Program-made: the position numbers and the translations under genes
Part shown: one piece after another, positions 28,875 to 38,317 of the stretch
Numbering within the stretch: position 1 is the first letter of the stretch
Layout: every line of letters begins with the position of its first letter
The notes under the pieces: generated by a model
Seen by the model: only the letters and a program-made list of their open reading frames with translations
What the model was told of the DNA's origin: nothing
The model's database searches: none
From: Prevotella sp.
GTDB taxonomy: Bacteria; Bacteroidota; Bacteroidia; Bacteroidales; Bacteroidaceae
Assembly (NCBI GenBank): GCA_022511075.1
Contig: JAFLSE010000011.1
Location: 1 to 64,000 of the forward strand
DNA length: 64,000 nucleotides
Direction of reading: 5' to 3'

Positions 28875-29080
28875 AGTGTTTCTGTTTTTATTTTTGTTTG
28901 ATACAAATAGCAAAATCGATGATGTAGTAGAATAACAAGGAACGCTTCATCGCACTGCTGCCGCCGCTTGCCCCACGACTCACGAAAGGAACGAGCATAG
29001 ACAACCTCCGCATACACATTGATACGGCTTGGCGGAAGCGTTGCCGCACGATGAAATCTCCCCATTAAAACGAACTATAT

Positions 29081-29149
29081 GTTCAAATGCCGCAGAACCA
29101 TATGTTCAAGTGCTTATGAACTATATGTCCAAGCGGCAGTGAACTATAT
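29081..29149. repeat. Second repeat array, three copies of a 23-nt unit of the same family
   Basis: GTTCAAATGCCGCAGAACCATAT / GTTCAAGTGCTTATGAACTATAT / GTCCAAGCGGCAGTGAACTATAT. Confidence 0.92.
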
Positions 29150-29429
29150 GTTCATGTGATGATTGCTAATATATTAATAGCATAACAAGGTTTTACGATT
29201 AGAATCGATACAAAAGTTATGGATATAGGTCCTATATTTAGGAAAGTTTCAATATTTTGAGATTACAAATAGAAGATATGCTACAACAAAAGAGTAAAAC
29301 TTCACGAGTATTAAAAAATACGGTTATGCAGAGGTGTGTTTAGGAATAGATAAATTATTAAAGAATTATTTACCAAAAGTGCATAAATGTGTTTTGGGTT
29401 CATAGTTTTTTATAGATTAAATTGTAAAA

Positions 29430-30965
29430 ATGGCAGGGAAGAATAAACAATTGGCAATAAATTTATTTATGTCCTTTATCACATTCCTTATGGGAACGGT
29501 GATAAATTTTTTCCTTACCCCTTATATAGTTAAAAATTTAGGTGCGGAGGCTTACGGATTTGTTGGTTTATCTAATACAATAATTAGCTATACAGGACTT
29601 ATTACAATATCATTAAATGCAATGGCAGGACGATTTATAGCACTTTCTTATAATAAGGGGCATATAGAAAAAGCCAATAGATATTATTCATCTGTATTTT
29701 ATTCTAATATATTTCTTGCACTCATAAATACCATTATATTTGTATGTATTATAATTCACTTGGAAACTTTGATAAATATTCCTACAAATTTAATATGGGA
29801 TATTAAAGTTTTGTTTGGGCTTTTGGCTTTAACAAATATTCTAAGTTTGATGACAGGAATCTATGGCATTGCTACTTATATTAAAAACAGACTTGAACTA
29901 AGTTCTATTAGAACAATTGTTTCTCAGGTTTTACGAGCCATTGTACTTATCATTTCTTTTGGTTTTTTCGCTCCTCATGTATGGTACATAGGATTAAGTG
30001 GAGTTTTTTGTACATATTATGTTTTCCAAACAAACAAAATTTTGGCAAACAAATTAACTCCAGACCTTAAAGTACGGATTTCTTATTTTGATATAACCTC
30101 AGTCAAAAAGCTCCTTTCATCAGGAGTTTGGAATTTGGTAGTAAAAGTTGGCGACCTTTTGGCTAATGGAATTGATTTATTGTTTGCAAACCTTTTTATT
30201 GGAGCAGAAGCTATGGGAGTTTATTCGTTAACTAAAACTTTGCCACTTATGACACAGTCTTTTATTGGTTCTATATCAAGTGTTTTTGGACCAATGATGC
30301 TACAAATATATGCGTCAGGGAATATTTGTGAGTTGGAGAATGAATTTCATAAATCAATAAGGATAATTGGTTTTTTTTCAGCTGTTCCATTAAGTATATT
30401 GTATGTGTTAGGAGAAGAGTTTTATATATTGTGGCTTCCAGAACAAAACGCACATTGGCTTTATATTTTAACTATAGTAGCAACCTCCAGTATGGTAATA
30501 TGGTTACCAATGGAAGCCTTATGGCAAATTTTTACTTTACAGAACAAAGTAAGATATGCTTCTATGGCAGTTCTCGCAAATAATGGTCTAACATTTCTTA
30601 TGGTATTGTTTGCTATGTTATTTGTGAGTAATGCTGACATGCGGTTATTAATTCTTGCAGGAACAAAGAATACTTTAAAATTTATTCTATCACTTACATT
30701 TCTGCCAATAACTGTGGCATCATGTTTAAAGACGAAACGCGCAACGTTCTATAAACCTATTATGAGAGTTGTAGGTTGCTTTATTTTAATATGTATCATA
30801 GGTTTTATCTTTAAATCATTTATTTCAATCGAAAATTGGTTCGTATTATTAATGTATGCAGTTGTTTTGGGTTTAATATCATGTATTGTTAATTATTTTG
30901 CTATGCTCAAGACGAATGATAGAGTTTTTATCGTTGCAAAACTTTTTAGAAAGATAAAAGGATAA
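29430..30965 (+). CDS. Polysaccharide flippase (Wzx-like, MATE/PST family)
   Basis: Multi-TM; MSFITFLMGTVINFFLTPYIVKNLGAEAYGFVGLSNTIISY. Confidence 0.88.
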   Translation: MAGKNKQLAINLFMSFITFLMGTVINFFLTPYIVKNLGAEAYGFVGLSNTIISYTGLITISLNAMAGRFIALSYNKGHIEKANRYYSSVFYSNIFLALINTIIFVCIIIHLETLINIPTNLIWDIKVLFGLLALTNILSLMTGIYGIATYIKNRLELSSIRTIVSQVLRAIVLIISFGFFAPHVWYIGLSGVFCTYYVFQTNKILANKLTPDLKVRISYFDITSVKKLLSSGVWNLVVKVGDLLANGIDLLFANLFIGAEAMGVYSLTKTLPLMTQSFIGSISSVFGPMMLQIYASGNICELENEFHKSIRIIGFFSAVPLSILYVLGEEFYILWLPEQNAHWLYILTIVATSSMVIWLPMEALWQIFTLQNKVRYASMAVLANNGLTFLMVLFAMLFVSNADMRLLILAGTKNTLKFILSLTFLPITVASCLKTKRATFYKPIMRVVGCFILICIIGFIFKSFISIENWFVLLMYAVVLGLISCIVNYFAMLKTNDRVFIVAKLFRKIKG

Positions 30966-31831
30966 TGAATGTATTAAACATTGTATATAGATTTTGTAAT
31001 AAAATTCAAGAAAAACGTTTATATTGGAGAGAATACTTGTCTTTACAGGGTTTTATTTATGTATACATATCAAAACCAGCAGGCAATAAATGTAAATTCA
31101 ATTGGGGAGATGATCTTAATATCCATTTATTAGAATTGATATCTGGCAAGAAAGTCATACCATATCAATGTGCTTTTCTGAAGCATAAACATTATCTGTG
31201 TATTGGAAGTATATTGCAATGGCATAGTAAAAAAGAATCTATAGTTTGGGGAACAGGTCTGAGAGAGCCATCCAAAGTTTGTAGACCGTTTTCTATATTA
31301 GCAGTAAGAGGTCCATTGACAAGACAGAATTTAATAGAGCAAGGGATAAACTGCCCAGAGGTGTATGGTGATCCTGCTTTATTGTTACCAAGGTTTTATA
31401 ACCCACAAATAAAACAAAAATATGAACTCGGAATAATACCACATTTTAGTGAATTGAAAGAATTGACTGATAATCTGAGAAATGAAAAAGCTCATATTAT
31501 TGATGTACAGAACTATAAAAAATGGACTGATTTTATTGATGAAATTTTGTCTTGCAAAGTGATACTTTCAAGTTCATTGCATGGTGTGATTGTTTCAGAT
31601 GCATATAATATCCCTAATTTATGGACAAAATTCACTTCTTATAGTGCCGAGGCGGATGGATTTAAATTTCGTGATTACTACCTATCAACGCGAAAATACA
31701 TAAAAAGTCCTTTCTGTTATAATGAACTAAAAGAAATAAATAATCTTACTCAATTTGTAAAAAATCATTGGGAACCATGTAGTGTTGATACAGATAGACT
31801 ATATCAATGTTGTCCTTTCAGAAAGAATTGA
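30965..31831 (+). CDS. Polysaccharide pyruvyl transferase family protein
   Basis: NWGDDLNIHLLELISGKKV, VWGTGLREPS, AVRGPLTRQNLIEQGI, VYGDPALLLP, SSLHGVIVSDAYNIP. Confidence 0.88.
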   Translation: MNVLNIVYRFCNKIQEKRLYWREYLSLQGFIYVYISKPAGNKCKFNWGDDLNIHLLELISGKKVIPYQCAFLKHKHYLCIGSILQWHSKKESIVWGTGLREPSKVCRPFSILAVRGPLTRQNLIEQGINCPEVYGDPALLLPRFYNPQIKQKYELGIIPHFSELKELTDNLRNEKAHIIDVQNYKKWTDFIDEILSCKVILSSSLHGVIVSDAYNIPNLWTKFTSYSAEADGFKFRDYYLSTRKYIKSPFCYNELKEINNLTQFVKNHWEPCSVDTDRLYQCCPFRKN

Positions 31832-31868
31832 CTTACAATGTGACGAAACAACTAAGATTTATAGTGTT

Positions 31869-32813
31869 ATGAATACCAATATATTAGTTTCAGTAATAAT
31901 TCCAGTATACAATGGCGAGAAATATTTGTCAGCATGTATAGATAGTATTCTAAATCAGACGTTTAATGATTTTGAAATCATTTTGGTAAATGACGGAAGT
32001 ACAGACATGTCTGAACAGATTTGTAATGAATATGCAAAAAAAGATAAAAGAGTAAAAATAATCAATAAATTACAGGGGGGGGTAACTTCGGCAAGGCGAT
32101 GTGGAGTAAAAGAAGCATTGGGAGAATGGATTACATTTGTTGATGCCGATGATGCTCTGACGCCAGACGCATTGCAAATATTATATTCATATACAAATGA
32201 GGATACTGATTTCATTTCCGGTTATGCTGATATGCATACACATAGGAATAAGAGAGTTTTATCAATAGAAGAATTTAGACAAAACACAACCAAAGGATGG
32301 GTTATACCACCGACACCATGGGGGAAACTTATCCGAAAATCCATACTTACCGATTGGTGCTTGGATATTCCGCAAGAAATATATTTTGGTGAAGATGCCT
32401 TAATGCTTATACGAATATCTTTTTCAACAAATAAAAATGCTGTAATAATTGATGATATAATATATAAATACCGTTTTCATAATGGCAGTGTCAGCAGGTC
32501 ATTTATTCGTACAGCTGAATATTTGATGATTTTGAAAAGACTAAGAATAGAATCTATTCCAGAAAAAGAAAGAGAAAAGTATCTTCAATTCATATTGGTA
32601 AATTCGTTCAAAAATCTTAAAATATTGCTTGAGTACTCTATAAAACACAATGACTATAGTTGGCAATATTCCGATTTTTACAAATCAATAAAAGAAGATG
32701 TCGAAAAGTGTGGCTACAAGTTGTCTTTCGATCAATGGATAATGTCCCAATTACGACCAGCTTTTCTTGTGCATTTATACTATAAACTGAAAATGTTAGT
32801 AAAACCAATGTAA
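31869..32813 (+). CDS. Glycosyltransferase family 2 with internal G8 tract
   Basis: VSVIIPVYNGEKYLSACIDSILNQTFNDFEIILVNDGSTD...FVDADD; start at MNTNILVS. Confidence 0.92.
   Translation: MNTNILVSVIIPVYNGEKYLSACIDSILNQTFNDFEIILVNDGSTDMSEQICNEYAKKDKRVKIINKLQGGVTSARRCGVKEALGEWITFVDADDALTPDALQILYSYTNEDTDFISGYADMHTHRNKRVLSIEEFRQNTTKGWVIPPTPWGKLIRKSILTDWCLDIPQEIYFGEDALMLIRISFSTNKNAVIIDDIIYKYRFHNGSVSRSFIRTAEYLMILKRLRIESIPEKEREKYLQFILVNSFKNLKILLEYSIKHNDYSWQYSDFYKSIKEDVEKCGYKLSFDQWIMSQLRPAFLVHLYYKLKMLVKPM
32075..32082 (+). repeat. Homopolymeric G8 tract in GT2 gene (followed by TAA)
   Basis: ttacaGGGGGGGGtaactt, codon phase caG GGG GGG Gta. Confidence 0.95.
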
Positions 32814-32817
32814 TAAT

Positions 32818-33663
32818 ATGAAAAATCAACAAGAAGAGAAACACTATCATCCGACAAGAGTGGAGATTTCAATAGAAGAATGTCGGCAGATTCAGGTTGA
32901 TATGCTCATCAAGATAGACGAATATTGCAGAAAGAATGGGATTCGATATTCTTTGAGCCAGGGGACGTTGTTGGGAGCAGTAAGGCACAAGGGATTCATT
33001 CCGTGGGATGATGATATTGACATTATGTTGCTGCGCCCTGACTATGAGAAATTTGTAAGAGGTTTTTATGGGCAATATCCAGGTGTTGTTATGCAGTCGC
33101 CATTGCATGATGATTCTTATATGCATCCTTATGCGAAAATTTACGATGCTCGCACAATACTAATCTCTGCTGCAGCCAAAGGTGGAGTTTATATTGACGT
33201 GTTTCCTGTGGATGGATGGCCAGACGGAACAGACAGTATGAATGAACACTTAAATAATCTTAAGGCAATAGAGCAGAAACTTGCCAAAACGACTAAGGTG
33301 TATAAATTTATGAAACCTAAATGGCTTCTGTATATCAAGTACTTAATCAAAAAAATGATTGTGCCGACAAGGGAAGTTGTTTTGAAAGAACTACTTGCAG
33401 AAGTTGAGAAATATCCTGTAACAAAGTCAAAATATGTAGGAGAATTATTTGGTCCGTATGGTACAAAAGAACATTATCCTATTTCTTGTTATTCTGAATT
33501 TATCGATATGGAGTTTGAAGGGCATAAATTTATGTGCATTGCTGATTATGATACATTCCTGTCAACCCTCTATGGAGACTATATGACTCCTCCGCCTCCA
33601 GAGAAGCAAAAACCTCATCATTATTACGATGTATATTGGAAGAACGATGAACATACTTTTTGA
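32818..33663 (+). CDS. LicD family phosphotransferase
   Basis: YSLSQGTLLGAVRHKGFIPWDDDIDIMLLRPDYEKF. Confidence 0.92.
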   Translation: MKNQQEEKHYHPTRVEISIEECRQIQVDMLIKIDEYCRKNGIRYSLSQGTLLGAVRHKGFIPWDDDIDIMLLRPDYEKFVRGFYGQYPGVVMQSPLHDDSYMHPYAKIYDARTILISAAAKGGVYIDVFPVDGWPDGTDSMNEHLNNLKAIEQKLAKTTKVYKFMKPKWLLYIKYLIKKMIVPTREVVLKELLAEVEKYPVTKSKYVGELFGPYGTKEHYPISCYSEFIDMEFEGHKFMCIADYDTFLSTLYGDYMTPPPPEKQKPHHYYDVYWKNDEHTF

Positions 33664-34867
33664 ATTCATAACTGTAAGCAAGAAAACAGGAGCTGGAGAG
33701 TATCATCGTCGTGTTTTCTATGCTATGATGGACAAAATTAGGAAAGAGAATAGCAACATCAATGTATATTGTCTTTATGATTCGAGTCTTGGTATAGCTT
33801 ATGAGGACTTGAAACCAGATGTTCTACAAAAGGAGTTTGGTGTAACATTTCTTGATATGCACCAACATTCCTTGTCTTCGTTGGTAAGTAACTATAAAAT
33901 AGATAACTTTTTTATTGCTTGTTCACATTACCTTGCTTTCAATAAACAGATTGGAGATATTCGATGTCCGTGCATTTGCGTGATACATGACCTTTGTGAC
34001 CAAGAGTTTAGTGACAGTCTATTGGGCATTACCATACAGTTGGAAAAACCAGATTACCAATTTGATACTAATACAGATGGGGGATGGAAGGTTTATTACA
34101 AAATGAATGCCCCCACGATGAAGTTTGTGAGGTGGTTCCTTGGTTTGCGTAGACGCAATAAAAAAGATTGTCGGAAAGAAAACATACTGGCATTATTTAA
34201 GAATAACCCACAAACAAAAATAGTCACAGTTTCTGAATATACCCGTAATTCTGTTAACTACTATTTGGGAGTGGATAAGAAAAAAATCGACGTGTTGTAT
34301 AGTCCAGAAAGGGTATATACAGACACGAGTGATAAAATAGAAAATGCCACATTACGCGATATTATATCAAATAAGAAAAAATACTATTTTTTCCCAGGTG
34401 CAGGTAGAGGAGGTAAAAATCCACAGAAGATGATAAGGGTGTTCAGAAAATTTGCGGAACAAAATCCTGAGTGTTATTTGGTTACTACAGGATATCCGAC
34501 AAAACGATTTGAAAACCATATACCTTTATCTTTCTTGTCGGATTCTGATTTATCCAATGCCTACAAACATTGCTATGCGTTTCTTTATCCTTCTTATTTT
34601 GAAGGTTTTGGTTATCCTCCATTGGAGGCAATGCGTTATGGTAAACCTATAATTGCATCTAATGTAACATCTATACCCGAAATTCTTGGAGATGCGGCAG
34701 TATTTTGTTCTCCATTTTATGCTTCTGATATTTATAGAGCTTTGAATATGTTGGAATGCAACTATCATCATTATGTTTCTTTAGCGATTAAAAGATTTAC
34801 AGAAATTCATAATAGACAGGAGTCTGACCTGAATAAACTTATCAATAAAATTTTATATAAAGTATGA
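33647..34867 (+). CDS. Glycosyltransferase family 1/4
   Basis: YFFPGAGRGGKNPQKMIRVFRKFAEQNPE; YPSYFEGFGYPPLEAMRYGKPIIASNVTSIPEILGDAAVF. Confidence 0.88.
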   Translation: MNILFEFITVSKKTGAGEYHRRVFYAMMDKIRKENSNINVYCLYDSSLGIAYEDLKPDVLQKEFGVTFLDMHQHSLSSLVSNYKIDNFFIACSHYLAFNKQIGDIRCPCICVIHDLCDQEFSDSLLGITIQLEKPDYQFDTNTDGGWKVYYKMNAPTMKFVRWFLGLRRRNKKDCRKENILALFKNNPQTKIVTVSEYTRNSVNYYLGVDKKKIDVLYSPERVYTDTSDKIENATLRDIISNKKKYYFFPGAGRGGKNPQKMIRVFRKFAEQNPECYLVTTGYPTKRFENHIPLSFLSDSDLSNAYKHCYAFLYPSYFEGFGYPPLEAMRYGKPIIASNVTSIPEILGDAAVFCSPFYASDIYRALNMLECNYHHYVSLAIKRFTEIHNRQESDLNKLINKILYKV

Positions 34868-35547
34868 ATGTTATAGAACGGACGCTTAATGCAATTGCAT
34901 CATTTCGTTTTTGTTTGTATTTTTTTACTTTAAAGGATGCGTTAAAAAGACCAATACAGATTCATTGGAAAACAAAAGTTTGTATAGAAAAGAATACATC
35001 AATAGAAATAAAATCTCCTTTGAAAACAAATATGGTAAAAATAGGTTTTACAGGAGCTGAGTATATTTCCAGTAGGCAGGCTATTTTTGTTATGAAAGAA
35101 GGTTCAAAGATTATCTTTGAGAATGAATGCGAATTTGGACCTGGTGTTATTATATATATGGAAAAAAATTCTCAGATGATAATTGGCGACGGATTGTATG
35201 CAAATACTAATTGTACAATTCGCAATACAAATAGAATTGTTTTTGAGGATCATATCAATATAGGATGGAATAGTTTTATCAATACGAGTGATGGTCATGA
35301 GGTCTCTATAGATGGATTTGTCAAGCCTCATAGCGGAGATATATTTATAAGAAGATGTGTATGGATAACATCCAATTGTACTATAAATAAGAATACAGAG
35401 ATTGGTGCTTTCTCCATAGTTGGACAGCATTCGATTGTTGGTAAAAAATTCGAGCAAGAACACGTATTAATTGCAGGTTGTCCAGCAAAAGTCGTGAAAT
35501 CAAATGTTTTGCGACTTGATAAGCAACAATACGAAGTGCAGCCATGA
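34864..35547 (+). CDS. Hexapeptide-repeat (LbH) acyltransferase
   Basis: Left-handed beta-helix pattern; RRCVWITSNCTINKNTEIGAFSIVGQHSIV...AGCPAKVVK. Confidence 0.82.
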   Translation: MNVIERTLNAIASFRFCLYFFTLKDALKRPIQIHWKTKVCIEKNTSIEIKSPLKTNMVKIGFTGAEYISSRQAIFVMKEGSKIIFENECEFGPGVIIYMEKNSQMIIGDGLYANTNCTIRNTNRIVFEDHINIGWNSFINTSDGHEVSIDGFVKPHSGDIFIRRCVWITSNCTINKNTEIGAFSIVGQHSIVGKKFEQEHVLIAGCPAKVVKSNVLRLDKQQYEVQP

Positions 35548-36530
35548 CTTCAGAGACTATAATTCGCCTTGACGCACTTATTTATGGAACTCGTGTTCGT
35601 AATAAGATACGAAGTGAGTTATTACGCAAGGTGGTACGATTGTTCTATTATCCTTTAGATATTGTTTGGGGGCTACCTAAAATGTGGAGCATTATTCGCA
35701 AAATGAAGTGTGGCAATCCTGAAACAAGACCAATAAATCTTGCCGTAGTGGCTATTGGCAAGAACGAATCTGAATATATTGCAGAATGGGTTGCTTACCA
35801 TAAGGCAGTTGGGGTGGAACGCATTTATCTGTATGATAATGACAGTACTGATGGGATGAAAAACTGTATACAGAAATTTATTGATGACGGTTATGTCATT
35901 TATAATCAAATTCATGGCGTTGGTCAACAGTTCCCAGCCTACTGCAAGGGACTATGGGACTATGGTCGTGAATGCCGATATATGGCGTTCATTGATTGCG
36001 ATGAATTTTTGACCCCAGTTCGCTATGATGATAGAATTACAGATTTGCTTGATGATTTATTTGCTAAAAATCCGAAAGCAGGTGGGGTACTTGTCAACTG
36101 GTGCATGTATGCTTCATCGCATTTAGAGAAGAAACCTGAAGGGTTGTTGATAGATAATTTTATATATCGTGCAAACATTGGCAAACAAGGGACGAATGTC
36201 ACTAAGACCATCATCCGACCAGAGTGTACTCTCATGTGGGATCATCCTCATTACCCTGTTTATAGAATAGGATATTATGGCATAGATACGAGTGGGAGAA
36301 GAAATGATAGTTTTTGGAATGAAATAGAAAAATACACATTGTTGCAAGTAAATCATTATTTCACAAAGAGTCGGGAACAATGGATTAAGAGGAGAGCACA
36401 AGGCAAAGCTGACCTTGGGGCTGATGACACCCGTACATTGGATGAATTTTATGCACATGACAATAATGATGTGATTGATGAGAGCGCTAAAAAATACAGT
36501 AATCAGGTTAAGGATATATTGAATGGATAA
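35544..36530 (+). CDS. Glycosyltransferase family 92-like
   Basis: VAIGKNESEYIAEWVAYHKAVGVERIYLYDNDSTDGM...FIDCDEFLTP. Confidence 0.85.
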   Translation: MTSETIIRLDALIYGTRVRNKIRSELLRKVVRLFYYPLDIVWGLPKMWSIIRKMKCGNPETRPINLAVVAIGKNESEYIAEWVAYHKAVGVERIYLYDNDSTDGMKNCIQKFIDDGYVIYNQIHGVGQQFPAYCKGLWDYGRECRYMAFIDCDEFLTPVRYDDRITDLLDDLFAKNPKAGGVLVNWCMYASSHLEKKPEGLLIDNFIYRANIGKQGTNVTKTIIRPECTLMWDHPHYPVYRIGYYGIDTSGRRNDSFWNEIEKYTLLQVNHYFTKSREQWIKRRAQGKADLGADDTRTLDEFYAHDNNDVIDESAKKYSNQVKDILNG

Positions 36531-37452
36531 AAAAGTATATATAATCGTTGTGACATGGAATGGAATGAAGTGGATAGATTTCTGTTTGAGAAGCATCCAA
36601 AATTCTTTATATCCTGTTACAACCATTGTGATAGACAATAAATCCTCTGATGGAACCCCTGATTATATTGCTAATCATTTCCCTGAAGTGCGTCTTTCCC
36701 GAAGTGACAAAAATTTAGGATTTGGCAAGGCAAACAATATTGGAATGAAGCAGGCTTTGGATGCTGATGCAGATTATTGTTTTCTGCTTAATCAGGATGC
36801 CTATTTGCAGCCCAACACGATAGCAGAACTTATAAAAACGGCAGAAGCTGGTGAATATGGCATTATATCTCCTGTGCATCTTAACGGAAACGCAAGTCAT
36901 GTTGATGCGTATTTCCGAGATTATGTGATGGCAAAGAGTCCCTATTATTTGGATAATGTTATGCTTAAAGGAAAAGAAACTCTATTTGAATCTCAATTCA
37001 TCCCTGCTGCTGCATGGCTTCTTCCAAGAAAAACAATGTTGGAAATAGGCGGTTTTGACCCTTTGTTTTATCATTATGGTGAGGATGATAATTATTGCCT
37101 ACGTTGTCTTTATCATCATCGTAAAATTGTTTTTTCAACTACTGCTTTTATACATCATGACCGTGGTGCCACAATAGGCAATAGTGTTATGTATAATCAA
37201 AAAATTGCATTTAGGCATATTGTACAGGATTGTGCAGACATTAACAACGGAATTGGATTTATCATCCAGAAACAGGGACGGCAGTTTTACGATGAAATTG
37301 GGCTTTGGTTTATGTACTTGTTTACAGGCAAGTGGAAAATGTTGCATAACTTTTTGTGGGATTATTGCAAAATATTGGGAATGATACCACAATTTAGGCA
37401 TAACCGAAAGCAGAACAAGACGATTGGTGCAAACTGGATTTATAGATTTTAA
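36523..37452 (+). CDS. Glycosyltransferase family 2
   Basis: IIVVTWNGMKWIDFCLRSIQ...IVIDNKSSDGTPDYIANHFPEV...NLGFGKANNIG. Confidence 0.9.
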   Translation: MDKKVYIIVVTWNGMKWIDFCLRSIQNSLYPVTTIVIDNKSSDGTPDYIANHFPEVRLSRSDKNLGFGKANNIGMKQALDADADYCFLLNQDAYLQPNTIAELIKTAEAGEYGIISPVHLNGNASHVDAYFRDYVMAKSPYYLDNVMLKGKETLFESQFIPAAAWLLPRKTMLEIGGFDPLFYHYGEDDNYCLRCLYHHRKIVFSTTAFIHHDRGATIGNSVMYNQKIAFRHIVQDCADINNGIGFIIQKQGRQFYDEIGLWFMYLFTGKWKMLHNFLWDYCKILGMIPQFRHNRKQNKTIGANWIYRF

Positions 37453-37459
37453 GCAGTCG

Positions 37460-38317
37460 ATGGACAATCTCGTTATATCTGTTATTGTGCCTGTTTATAA
37501 TGCCGAACATTTCCTTGGCAATTTAATCGAAAGCATACTTGTACAATCTTTCACGGAATTTGAATTAATTGTAATCAATGACGGTTCCACGGACAAGACG
37601 GAAGAGATTATTGTTAATTATGCAATAAAAGATAAGCGTGTTAAATTACTAAACAAACCCAATGAGGGTGTTTCTATTGCTCGAAATACGGCTTTGAAAT
37701 ATGCAAGAGGGAAATACATCTATTTTGCAGATGCAGACGACCTTTTGATGCCTGATGCGTTGCAAACATTATTTGATGCAGCCATACATTATAATGCAGA
37801 TTATGTAAGAGCAGACCATCGCACGATAGGAAAAAACGGTGAAGAGTTATTTCTCAACAAACGTTTTTATATTCGAAAGAGATTCGGGAACAGGATTTTG
37901 GATAGTGGAGAGGTTTATAGCAAGATTCTTTTGGATGAATTCTTTTTATGGGTATGCTTGTTTCGACGTGATATTATTGTAGATAATAAAATGGAGTTTA
38001 TTCCTCATTGCCGTTTTATGGAGGATGCTGCTTTCATTGTTGAATATCTGACATATTGCAAACGCTGTGTGTATATTCCAGAATGTGTTTATAATTATCG
38101 TATTTATGGAGAAACAGCTGGACAGATAAAGAAAGATTACAATAGTGACTTGATACAAATAAATTCAAAAACTTCTTTTTTTGAACAAACGGTTTATGTA
38201 AGAGTATTTAAAAAGAAGATAGAAAATAAAATAGTCAATAAAAGAAGACTATTACAAATATTAATTCAACTATACGATAAGATTGTCATTAATATCAAGT
38301 ATCTATTATGCAAATAA
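37460..38317 (+). CDS. Glycosyltransferase family 2
   Basis: ISVIVPVYNAEHFLGNLIESILVQSFTEFELIVINDGSTDKTEEI...ADADD; start at MDNLVIS. Confidence 0.92.
   Translation: MDNLVISVIVPVYNAEHFLGNLIESILVQSFTEFELIVINDGSTDKTEEIIVNYAIKDKRVKLLNKPNEGVSIARNTALKYARGKYIYFADADDLLMPDALQTLFDAAIHYNADYVRADHRTIGKNGEELFLNKRFYIRKRFGNRILDSGEVYSKILLDEFFLWVCLFRRDIIVDNKMEFIPHCRFMEDAAFIVEYLTYCKRCVYIPECVYNYRIYGETAGQIKKDYNSDLIQINSKTSFFEQTVYVRVFKKKIENKIVNKRRLLQILIQLYDKIVINIKYLLCK

Noticed and set aside
28835-29065. 76-aa minus-strand ORF as a protein-coding gene
   Set aside because: No domain, overlaps a hairpin and repeat-like region; kept only as an unexplained block.
27863-29149. Repeat arrays considered as CRISPR
   Set aside because: Units are contiguous 22/23-nt tandem repeats with no spacers, and no cas genes are present in the window.
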